Assembly (NCBI GenBank): GCA_017404065.1
Contig: JAFRDB010000031.1
Coordinates: 1-46,999, forward strand
Reading direction: 5' to 3'
Length of the DNA stretch: 46,999 nucleotides
From: Clostridia bacterium
GTDB taxonomy: Bacteria > Bacillota > Clostridia > UBA1381
Below the pieces are notes generated by a model. The model had not been told where the DNA came from, did no database searches, and saw only the letters and a program-made list of their open reading frames with translations. The position numbers and the translations under genes were made by a program. Shown here piece by piece: positions 18,213-25,795 of the stretch (within the stretch, counting starts at the first letter, position 1; each line of letters opens with the position of its first letter).

Positions 18213-20297
18213 TTAAAGCTCACCAAGCAGCTTGACCAAAAATCTGTACACGCGCTCTGTGCTCGCTATATCAAGCCGCTCACCGGTCGTGTGGATATCC
18301 AATATATTCGGTCCGAATGAAATGCAGTCCAGCTCCGGCTTTTTACCACAGAATATTCCGCATTCCAGTCCGGCATGGATAGCGCTTATTTTCGGCTCCG
18401 CGCCGTAAAGCTCACGGTATACCTTAACACAGGTGTCGCGCAGCGCGGAGCTCTTTTTGTACTCCCATGCCGGATATTCACCGGTGACGCTTACAGACGC
18501 ACCGTACTTTTTCGCCTTACGCGTGAGCGTATCTATAACCTCATGCTTATCTATGGCAGATGAGCTGCGCACCGAGAAGATCACGCTTACCTTGCCGTTT
18601 TCAGTCCGTATAATTCCCGCGTTTGATGAGGTCTTTACAAGCCCCTCTATATCCTCGCTCATAGCAAGCGTGCCGTTTGGCGCTGACGAGAGCATACGCG
18701 CCGCGTCACAACGAAATGCCGCGCCGGATCTTGTTATTTTCTCTGTCTTTATAAACAGCTTCGGATCGGTTTCATTATATATATCCTTATACATCAGCTG
18801 CATATATGTTACAGCCATTGAAATTATGCCGTAATCCTCCGCAAATATTATTGCCTCTGCCGAGCGCGGGATAGCATTATCCTTTTCGCCGCCCGCGATA
18901 TCGAGAATGGAATACTGAGTATGCTTGCCTATGGCTGTAAGCACATTCGCAAGGAGTATGCAGGCATTTGCTCTGCCCTTGTTTATCTCCATGCCGCTGT
19001 GTCCGCCGGCAAGTCCGCCGACAGTTATTTTTATCGTGTGCGAATACTTTGTATCGTCCGGCTCGGTAGGAAAAGCCGCTGTAACAATCGCGCCGCCGGC
19101 GCAGCTTACAGTGAACACACCCTCCTCCTCGGAGTCAATATTGAGAAGATATTCCCCTTTCAGTCCGCTCATATCAAGCGCGGTAACACCAAGCATACCG
19201 ATTTCCTCGTCTGTTGTAAACACACATTCAAGAGCAGGATGCGTTATGTTGTCCGCCTCAAGAACGGCAAGCGCCATCGCTATCGCTATACTGTCATCAC
19301 CGCCGAGCGATGTGCCTTCTGCCTCGATATAGTTACCCTTTGTAAGAAGATGCAGACCGTCAAGCGAAAAATCGATCTTATACTCCGGCTCCTTTGCGCA
19401 AACCATATCCAGATGTCCCTGTATTATCACCGTTCTTTCGCTTTTGCAGTCCTCAGAGCGTGGTTTTTTTATAATTACGTTGTTGCTGCTGTCGCGAGTC
19501 GCCTCAAGCCCATGCGCCTTTGCAAACTCCATGCAGTACTCTGCAACACGTCCGGTATCACGCGAGCCATGCGGAATGGAACACAGATCTTCAAAATATT
19601 TCATTACGCGCCTCGGCTCGACCGTATCTAAAACTCTGTTGTTGCTTATCATATCTAGTACCCCCTTTGCCGATGCGACAACTGCCGCCGTCAGCGCTTT
19701 TATTTCATCACGAGGATAGAGCATATCGGGAATACAGATAACCGGTATCCCTGCGCGAGACGCGGCTATGATACCGTTTTCGCTGTCCTCAAGCACAAGC
19801 GCCTCCTCCGGCGGTATGTCTCCCAGAGCCGCTAAAAAAACATCCGGCTCCGGTTTGGAGCACGATACATCGTCACCGCCTATAACCGTTTCAAAATAAT
19901 CCTCTAAACCCGCTGCGTTAAGATAGTCCAATACATACCGCCGCTTAGAGGAGGATGCCACAGCGCACGGTATATTGCGCTCCTTAAGCCACGCGAGGAG
20001 CTCGCGTATACCTTCCTTTACCGGCAGCTTACCCGCGCGGGCGATCTCGCCGACCCTGACGCGCGTGATCTCACTGAACTCTTCATGAGGATAGTCCTCC
20101 CCGTATATCTCCAGCACCTTTCCTTTGAGCGCATCAGCGGTCAGTCCTAATGTTTTTAAATAGTTCTCGCGGCGCATTATATAGCCGTGTGGCTTCATTA
20201 CCTCACCCAGCTCGCGCATGAATACGCGCTCGCTGTCGAATATAAGCCCATCCATATCAAATATTACTTTCTTTGGTGTTTTCATTTTTATGATCAT
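18213..20297 (-). CDS. HAD phosphatase fused to aminoacyl-histidine dipeptidase (PepD)
   Basis: One uninterrupted frame joins two enzymes. Residues of about 1-215 are a beta-phosphoglucomutase-like HAD domain (FDMDGLIFDSE with the nucleophilic Asp, VASSSKRRYV, LVLEDSENGIIAASRAGIPV). From about residue 225 comes a complete M20-type PepD dipeptidase: QGHLDMVC and GGDDSIAIAMALAVL metal ligands, FTTDEEIGMLG with the catalytic Glu, IHAGLECG and LDIHTTGERLDI. The linker is short. The start is uncertain: ATGs at 20297 and 20285 both follow AAGGAG, 3 and 15 nt away. The HAD substrate is unknown; a phosphorylated product of dipeptide breakdown is speculation. Confidence 0.88.
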   Translation of the reverse strand: MIIKMKTPKKVIFDMDGLIFDSERVFMRELGEVMKPHGYIMRRENYLKTLGLTADALKGKVLEIYGEDYPHEEFSEITRVRVGEIARAGKLPVKEGIRELLAWLKERNIPCAVASSSKRRYVLDYLNAAGLEDYFETVIGGDDVSCSKPEPDVFLAALGDIPPEEALVLEDSENGIIAASRAGIPVICIPDMLYPRDEIKALTAAVVASAKGVLDMISNNRVLDTVEPRRVMKYFEDLCSIPHGSRDTGRVAEYCMEFAKAHGLEATRDSSNNVIIKKPRSEDCKSERTVIIQGHLDMVCAKEPEYKIDFSLDGLHLLTKGNYIEAEGTSLGGDDSIAIAMALAVLEADNITHPALECVFTTDEEIGMLGVTALDMSGLKGEYLLNIDSEEEGVFTVSCAGGAIVTAAFPTEPDDTKYSHTIKITVGGLAGGHSGMEINKGRANACILLANVLTAIGKHTQYSILDIAGGEKDNAIPRSAEAIIFAEDYGIISMAVTYMQLMYKDIYNETDPKLFIKTEKITRSGAAFRCDAARMLSSAPNGTLAMSEDIEGLVKTSSNAGIIRTENGKVSVIFSVRSSSAIDKHEVIDTLTRKAKKYGASVSVTGEYPAWEYKKSSALRDTCVKVYRELYGAEPKISAIHAGLECGIFCGKKPELDCISFGPNILDIHTTGERLDIASTERVYRFLVKLLGEL

Positions 20298-20309
20298 GAA
20301 CTCCTTCAC

Positions 20310-20374
20310 ACGCCCGATTGAGAGAAAAACTCAAAGCGGGTCGTTTTTTGCTGTGAGACTATAGAACGTTTCTT
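20310..20374 (-). repeat. Structured dispersed element, partial copy C (after holA)
   Basis: Read on the minus strand directly after the holA stop, this spacer contains TATAGTCTC (20363-20355), then CAAAAAA and CGACC. All three blocks occur in the same order in copy B (17329-17357) and, degraded, in copy A. The 5' stem seen in A and B is not intact here. Its position just after a stop codon, before the next gene on the strand, parallels copy A. Confidence 0.4.
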
Positions 20375-21418
20375 TCAAGCCTGTCTTCTATAGCTTACGG
20401 CTTCTAAAACATACTGCTCCAAGGCGGTGCGCTCGTCTATCAAGCCGCTTTTTATCTCATAGTCTATCTCAGGCACGCGAAGCGCCATTTGCCGCAGAGC
20501 ATCCTCCGAAAAACTCCTTGCGCCCGAAAGGTACTTTTCCGCCGTCCATAGAGACACGCCGATCATTGCCATTGCCTCTTTTGGTGACGCAACACGGTTC
20601 AGCTTGAGCCTGAGCATTTTTTTCACAGCTGAAAAAATGAGATAGAGCGTACCGAACACGCTGCTTTCCTGCGTACTTAGTTCGTTTAGGATCTTCAGCG
20701 CCTTATCCGCATTCCCCTCGGCAATGCCATCGGTGAGATCAAATATCTTTACCTCTGTTGATTTTGAAACCACCCTGTCCACATCCGAACGGTAAATGAT
20801 ACCGTCGCAAAACGATAACAGCTTATCCGTTTCGTGCTCTAAATTACTCATGCCCTTTTCAGTAACCGAAACGAGGTAGTCCGCAGTTTTATCATCGATC
20901 TTTTTTCCCGCCTTGAGCGCTTTTTTTATCACCCATGCTCTGAGATCCGCCGACGTCATGTATTTGAATTCTACTGCAAACCCCGCCTTTTTTGCCGACT
21001 TGAACAACGCACTGCGCGCGTCAAGATTCTTTTCACAGAATATGACGACGGTATCATCGTTGAGCCTCTTAAACTTTTCACTCCAGAACTCACGCTCCTC
21101 ATCGGTCGGCGGCACAACCACCTTTGACTTCTTCAGAGTGAATATATTACTGTCACGGATGATCACAAGCCGTCGATCGGTCATCATCGGCATGCCTTCC
21201 CACGCAGCGGCATATTCGCCATAGTCTGCTTTGCTGTTTATGATTATCCTGTTTATATCCGGCAGTCCCGCATCCGGTATAAGATCGCTTATCTTCTTTA
21301 TATAATATTCCTTTAAATATTCCTCTTCGCCGTAAAACACATATAACCGACTAAGCCGGTTCTCTTTTATCTGTTTTTTCAGCTCCGGTATATTGGTTTT
21401 CTTTGCTGCCTTTGCCAT
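20375..21418 (-). CDS. holA: DNA polymerase III delta subunit
   Basis: HolA opens the sliding clamp as part of the clamp loader. The 347-residue protein has the family features: LYVFYGEEEYLKEYYIKK in domain I, a RLVIIRDSNIF strand, domain II with MSNLEHETDKLLSF, and domain III with FDLTDGIAEGNADKALKILNEL. It starts 1 nt after the comEC stop, a widespread comEC-holA arrangement in Firmicutes. AGGTGG-like sequence in the end of comEC serves as the ribosome binding site. Confidence 0.93.
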   Translation of the reverse strand: MAKAAKKTNIPELKKQIKENRLSRLYVFYGEEEYLKEYYIKKISDLIPDAGLPDINRIIINSKADYGEYAAAWEGMPMMTDRRLVIIRDSNIFTLKKSKVVVPPTDEEREFWSEKFKRLNDDTVVIFCEKNLDARSALFKSAKKAGFAVEFKYMTSADLRAWVIKKALKAGKKIDDKTADYLVSVTEKGMSNLEHETDKLLSFCDGIIYRSDVDRVVSKSTEVKIFDLTDGIAEGNADKALKILNELSTQESSVFGTLYLIFSAVKKMLRLKLNRVASPKEAMAMIGVSLWTAEKYLSGARSFSEDALRQMALRVPEIDYEIKSGLIDERTALEQYVLEAVSYRRQA

Positions 21419-21419
21419 G

Positions 21420-23744
21420 CTACCACCTATTCAGTACCTTTATTTTTTTTATCTTGTTCTTATCTGCCGTTATTCTTATATCACCGTTCCGGTCTGTTCT
21501 CAGCACACGCACATGTCTGAGAGTTTCAAGCGTTTCCTTCGCAGGATGCCCGAATGTGTTATCCTCTCCGCAGCTTATGACCGCAACCGCAGGTGACACT
21601 GCCGACATCCATTCATCGGATGCAGCTGTTTTTGAACCATGATGCGCTATCTTTAAAACATCCGTATCCACCTCCGCGCCGCGATGCATAAAACTGCTCT
21701 CGGCGCGCTCTGACATATCGCCGGTAAAAAGCGCGCTTGTCCCGCCGTACTCCGCGCGGATAAGCAGAGATGAATTGTTCTCATCTCCGCTGAGTATCAG
21801 CGATTTATCAGGAATGTACATATTAAGCACAAGTCCCTTATCAAAGCTTATCCGGGTATCCTCCGAAAGCGGACAAAGCTTTGTTCCGCGCTCTTCTGCC
21901 GCCATTCTCAGCTCGTTATACCAAAAGGTCGGATCCTTTTCCTCCGGGCTTGGCGGTATATAAAATACATTTCGTACATTCAATGTCCTCATTGCGGCTA
22001 TAACACCCTGCACATGGTCCTTGTGAAAATGCGATACTACCGCCGCATCTATGTTGTAATATCCCTTTGATACCAGATATGGCACAAATATACTTTCACC
22101 GGGATCATAGTCCGAATACGAGTTTCCTCCGCCGCCATCCACTATGACTGTCGCGCCGTATGCGGTGTGTATTACCGCACCGTCACCCTGTCCGACGTTC
22201 ACAAACGTAAAATCCGTTGTGCCGATATGCGTTATCGAACTAAGCAACAGCGAAAGCATCAATCCCAAGGACGCATATCGCAAATATCCGGCTGCCGCGT
22301 AGCGTTTCTTCATATAATAATATGCACAAAGCAACAAACTTATGATAACCAAAAACGCAGCCGGAGTAGGTTTGGGCACAAGTATATGCGCAAACGGCAG
22401 TTTGTCTGTCAGATATGGCAGCTTTAGCATAAGCCAGAGCGCGAGGTCATAATATGAGCCTATTATCGGTGCGGCACCAAAAATACCCAGCATTAAAAAC
22501 ACGAATGGGGACAAAATAAGTATTATAACAACAAGCGGCATCGTTACTATCGGAGCAAACAATGCATAGATGCAAAACCCATCAAAATACACCGAGCCTA
22601 TCGGTACAAGCCCAAACGCAAATATCAGCAGTACAGCTGCCATGCGTCGCATTCTGCGCGGGATGAAGCCAAGCCTTTCCCTTATAATCGGCGAAAACAG
22701 CACGACCATCAATCCGCTGACCGCCGAGAGCTGAAAGGTTACGTTGAATATGATCATCGGCATAGTCAGTACACAAAATATGAATATTCTTGCAAGCACA
22801 TCAGTGTAATACGCGCATCCGTCCTTCTGACGAAAGAATATCATAAGCGCCGTTACCGCTAAGCAGCGCGTAAAACCGATGTTCGTACAGGAAATCAGCG
22901 CGTATGCACCGAGAATAATTACAGAAGCCGCGTTACGGTATCGTTTATGTATCAGCTTTCGCACAAGACCGATAAGCAAAAGAAGTATCCATATATGTAA
23001 ATATGCCGGATGGAGCTGACGCTTTAATGCTGTACTATTTAAAACCGTATAGTATTCATCCGAAAAATTATGCGTGTTTCCTGTAAGCACAGCAGATATC
23101 AGCGCGGCAGTATCACCGTAATAAAATCTGTATATGATCCTGTCGATCCTTGAATAAACAAGCTGTGAAAGAAAATACGGCGAGAGAATATAGCCGCTGC
23201 CCGTTATCCGGATATGTTCCGAATACATTCTTGTGTATATATTCTGTGACTTATAATATAGAGCTGTATTAAAGCCGTTCTCGTTCATCTTCCGGGGAAA
23301 CAGCTTCAGCTTTCCGGACGCTATTACTCTGTCACCGCAGCAAAGTCTTTCCGGTGTGGTGAGAAGAACGGTGTCCTTTGCGGCATCCATATTATCTGCT
23401 GAGCCTATACCGTCTGTGCGCAGAATATATTTATATGTATCGTTTGTCCTACTCTCTATGGGATTGGATATGACTGTTCCCGAAACCGTAAGCCTCTGAC
23501 CGGCATAGAGCAGCGCGGGATGTGCACGGCTACCGGTAGCGTATGCATAAGAAATTAGCGCTGCTATGCTGCATACCATAAGTATAAGCACCGGAAGGAC
23601 GCTCCGTTTCAGCAGAACCGAAGCTATACCTGCCACAATGGCTGCAATACTAAGAATACCGGCAGCTGCGGCAATATTTACAGTGTATGACAACGCTACA
23701 GCCGCGATCATTACAACAGCCATTGTGGCAGCGGTCAGCTTCAT
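21420..23744 (-). CDS. comEC: ComEC/Rec2 DNA uptake channel
   Basis: ComEC transports single-stranded DNA across the membrane during natural transformation. The 774-residue protein has all three expected parts: an N-terminal membrane/OB region (DUF4131, about 1-170), the polytopic competence core (about 200-500), and a C-terminal metallo-beta-lactamase-like domain with VGQGDGAVIHTAYGATVIVDGGG abbreviated VGQGDG...VDGGG, then SHFHKDHVQG and IAHHGSKTA. The ATG at 23744 follows AAGAGG by 8 nt; a TTG at 23783 is less likely. The gene is intact, but comEA and other competence genes are not in the window. Confidence 0.92.
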   Translation of the reverse strand: MKLTAATMAVVMIAAVALSYTVNIAAAAGILSIAAIVAGIASVLLKRSVLPVLILMVCSIAALISYAYATGSRAHPALLYAGQRLTVSGTVISNPIESRTNDTYKYILRTDGIGSADNMDAAKDTVLLTTPERLCCGDRVIASGKLKLFPRKMNENGFNTALYYKSQNIYTRMYSEHIRITGSGYILSPYFLSQLVYSRIDRIIYRFYYGDTAALISAVLTGNTHNFSDEYYTVLNSTALKRQLHPAYLHIWILLLLIGLVRKLIHKRYRNAASVIILGAYALISCTNIGFTRCLAVTALMIFFRQKDGCAYYTDVLARIFIFCVLTMPMIIFNVTFQLSAVSGLMVVLFSPIIRERLGFIPRRMRRMAAVLLIFAFGLVPIGSVYFDGFCIYALFAPIVTMPLVVIILILSPFVFLMLGIFGAAPIIGSYYDLALWLMLKLPYLTDKLPFAHILVPKPTPAAFLVIISLLLCAYYYMKKRYAAAGYLRYASLGLMLSLLLSSITHIGTTDFTFVNVGQGDGAVIHTAYGATVIVDGGGGNSYSDYDPGESIFVPYLVSKGYYNIDAAVVSHFHKDHVQGVIAAMRTLNVRNVFYIPPSPEEKDPTFWYNELRMAAEERGTKLCPLSEDTRISFDKGLVLNMYIPDKSLILSGDENNSSLLIRAEYGGTSALFTGDMSERAESSFMHRGAEVDTDVLKIAHHGSKTAASDEWMSAVSPAVAVISCGEDNTFGHPAKETLETLRHVRVLRTDRNGDIRITADKNKIKKIKVLNRW

Positions 23745-23783
23745 CCTTTGTACCTCTTGTATTATATAAATATAGTTTTCCAA

Positions 23784-24106
23784 AATTATAAAACTATTAT
23801 AACATACTCCATCGAACTTTTCAATAGGAACAAAACGCTAATTTACGTTGGCTCTCCACTCCATCCTGACGAAATGATATGGTTATTGCAGAAGGAAGTT
23901 TTTCTCTCTCAGGGTAACCGATACCCGCGTTTACTTGAAATCTAAATGTAACATACTTGTAATATTGAGATGATTTTGAAACAAATTTAATACTGTTTTT
24001 ACCTAAATAATGGAATATATATCAGTGATCTGTTACATTATCGTTACATAAACGCGTTTTTTGTTTCACCAATGTTACAAAAAGAATACTTTTTTTGAAA
24101 AAAAGG
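23784..24106. other. Intergenic region with WalR-like boxes upstream of the NlpC/P60 gene
   Basis: No supported gene lies here. A 65-codon open frame at 23748-23945 lacks a ribosome binding site and resembles nothing. From 23947 on, the sequence is AT-rich and holds repeated TGTAAC hexamers in tandem 11-bp spacing, listed as regulatory sites. Confidence 0.6.
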
Positions 24107-24157
24107 TTGACAATGTAATGTAATAGGTGTATAATCAATTTGTAACAATTCAGTAAC
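23947..24157. promoter_or_regulatory. Cluster of WalR (YycF)-like TGTAAC-N5-TGTAAC boxes
   Basis: Four sites fit or nearly fit the WalR consensus TGTWAH-N5-TGTWAH. They are 23947-23963 (+) TGTAAC/TGTAAT, 24032-24048 (-) TGTAAC/TGTAAC, 24063-24079 (-) TGTAAC/TGAAAC, and 24141-24157 (+) TGTAAC/AGTAAC. The first two are exact, and the last two have one mismatch each. They flank the promoter of a cell-wall hydrolase, the typical WalR target. Confidence 0.65.
24107..24135 (+). promoter_or_regulatory. Consensus promoter of the NlpC/P60 gene
   Basis: TTGACA (24107-24112) and TATAAT (24130-24135) are separated by exactly 17 nt. A WalR-like box begins 6 bp downstream of the -10. Confidence 0.9.
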
Positions 24158-24222
24158 ACAAGCGAAACCTGCGTAATAATTGCTTTATTTGTGTGGTTTT
24201 GCTTGGATGGGAGGAGATTACA

Positions 24223-25512
24223 ATGAGAAATTTAAAGCATACTATCATTGCGATAGCTGCTTTTGTAATGGTAGGTACGCTTAGCTGTGTTCAGATCACG
24301 TCAAATTCCGCAAAGAAGCAGGAGCGTGACATGAAGCTCACAACTGCAAATAAGGCAGAGAACATAACAATAGCAAGCGCAGAAGGCGAATTAGGTACGA
24401 TTGCCGTAGCATTGACCAATGACGAGAACGAGGTCGCTGCTGCGGAAGCAGCCCAGACACCTGAGCTTCCCGAAGATGTTTCAGAACAAGAGATAGCGGA
24501 GAAGAGTTATCTTACGCTTGGTTATGCGAATGTAACCGGATCGGTAGAAATAAAGGAAGATCCGAACGAGGAAGCAAAGACGACAGGCAAAATGTCAGGC
24601 GCTGATCAGGTTGAGATACTTGAAAGCACCGACGGTTGGTACAAGATATCAGATAACGGACAGATCGGCTATGTTGAAAGCGAACAGGTGACACTGGATA
24701 AGTCAGAGGCAAAAGAGTCTGCCCTGCAATATGATCATTACAAAAAGGCAAACGTAACCGCAGAAAACGGTCTGGTTGTCCGCTCATCCGGCAGCAGTGA
24801 CGCGAACGTAGAGGGAACAGTAAATGATGGCGATAACCTTATAGTCGTAGATTCAGACGGTGATTACATCAAGGTTCTTTACGGTGCTGATTATAAAGAA
24901 GGATATGTCATAAACACCGGACTTGAAACAACAGGCGAGTGGGTAGAAAAATCAGATGTGCACTCGGAGATAAAACGCGTGGCTGCCGAGAAAGCAGAGG
25001 CGGCTCGTCAGGAGGAGATCGCAAGACAGAATGCGGCAAGAGCTGCATCATCATATTCAACAACCAACGGCACAAGTGCAAGCACGGCAGCACAGGCTGC
25101 ACAAGCTGCAACAGAATCGGCAGGATCGGTAGTGACCTCAGGCTCAGGCAAGGGTCAGGCTATTGTAAATACCGCTATGAAGTATCTTGGCACACCGTAC
25201 AGATGGGGAGGTACATCTCCGGGCGGCTTTGACTGCAGCGGTCTCGTTCAGTATGTATGCCGCGCAAACGGCATTTCCGTACCGAGAGTCGCTGCATCAC
25301 AGAGAGGCGCCGGAAGATATGTCAGCCGTGAAAACCTCCAGCCGGGCGATTTGGTATTCTTCTCAAACGGCGGCGGTATCAGCCACGTTGGTATATATGC
25401 GGGCAACGGTAACATGGTTCATGCTCCGCACACCGGTGATGTTGTAAAGGTAGCATCCATCAATTCATCATACCGTATATCGCACTATGCAGGCGCGGTA
25501 AGAGTTTGGTAA
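24223..25512 (+). CDS. Secreted SH3-NlpC/P60 peptidoglycan endopeptidase
   Basis: The 429-residue protein starts with a signal sequence or membrane anchor (MRNLKHTIIAIAAFVMVGTL). An acidic stretch follows, then two bacterial SH3 domains (about residues 95-155 and 170-235; WYKISDNGQIGYVES and GLVVRSSGSSDANVEG). A charged Ala-rich coiled coil (about 245-300) precedes a C-terminal NlpC/P60 domain with the catalytic Cys in GGFDCSGLVQYV, His in SHVGIYAGNGNMVHAP, and the following HTGDVV. It should cleave D-Glu-diamino acid bonds in the wall. The ATG at 24223 has GGGAGGAG upstream. WalR-like boxes and domain order suggest a growth-related autolysin. Confidence 0.93.
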   Translation: MRNLKHTIIAIAAFVMVGTLSCVQITSNSAKKQERDMKLTTANKAENITIASAEGELGTIAVALTNDENEVAAAEAAQTPELPEDVSEQEIAEKSYLTLGYANVTGSVEIKEDPNEEAKTTGKMSGADQVEILESTDGWYKISDNGQIGYVESEQVTLDKSEAKESALQYDHYKKANVTAENGLVVRSSGSSDANVEGTVNDGDNLIVVDSDGDYIKVLYGADYKEGYVINTGLETTGEWVEKSDVHSEIKRVAAEKAEAARQEEIARQNAARAASSYSTTNGTSASTAAQAAQAATESAGSVVTSGSGKGQAIVNTAMKYLGTPYRWGGTSPGGFDCSGLVQYVCRANGISVPRVAASQRGAGRYVSRENLQPGDLVFFSNGGGISHVGIYAGNGNMVHAPHTGDVVKVASINSSYRISHYAGAVRVW

Positions 25513-25554
25513 TATGTAGACACAAAAAAAACAGAAAATAATCTGCTTTGTAGA

Positions 25555-25594
25555 AATAAGGCGGCACGGAGCTTGTAATCCGTGCCGTCTTATT
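25555..25594 (+). terminator. Terminator-like hairpin after the NlpC/P60 gene
   Basis: The arms 25555-25570 and 25579-25594 pair at 15 of 16 positions around an 8-nt loop. The arms end in AATAAG/CTTATT in place of a long T-run, so termination may be partial or bidirectional. Confidence 0.65.
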
Positions 25595-25618
25595 GTGTTA
25601 TAAAAAACTGTTTTCTTA

Positions 25619-25795
25619 TCATTTAACTACCCATGTCAACACGTATGCCATGAGTGTATAATCTCCGGCTTCCAATAGAACGAGCTGTCCGATCTTGCCG
25701 TTCCAAACCTTTCCGGATCGAGTGCCGATTCTGTATTGCTCAGACGTCGTCGATGCAAAGATTGTATCGTGATGTGAAACCAGTTTAGCTGCTTC
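25619..25795 (-). pseudogene. Possible C-terminal gene remnant
   Basis: A 58-codon open frame runs on the minus strand from a stop at 25798 to TGA at 25619, overlapping the 3' end of the GH51 gene in another frame. It has no start codon with a ribosome binding site but reads like a soluble protein tail (RIGTRSGKVWNGKIGQLVLL, then AYVLTWVVK). It could be the decayed end of a gene replaced by the arabinose operon, or chance. I do not recognise the family. Confidence 0.25.

Noticed and set aside
23748..23945. 65-codon plus-strand frame between comEC and the NlpC/P60 gene
   Set aside because: It overlaps the comEC start region, has no ribosome binding site, and its translation resembles no protein.
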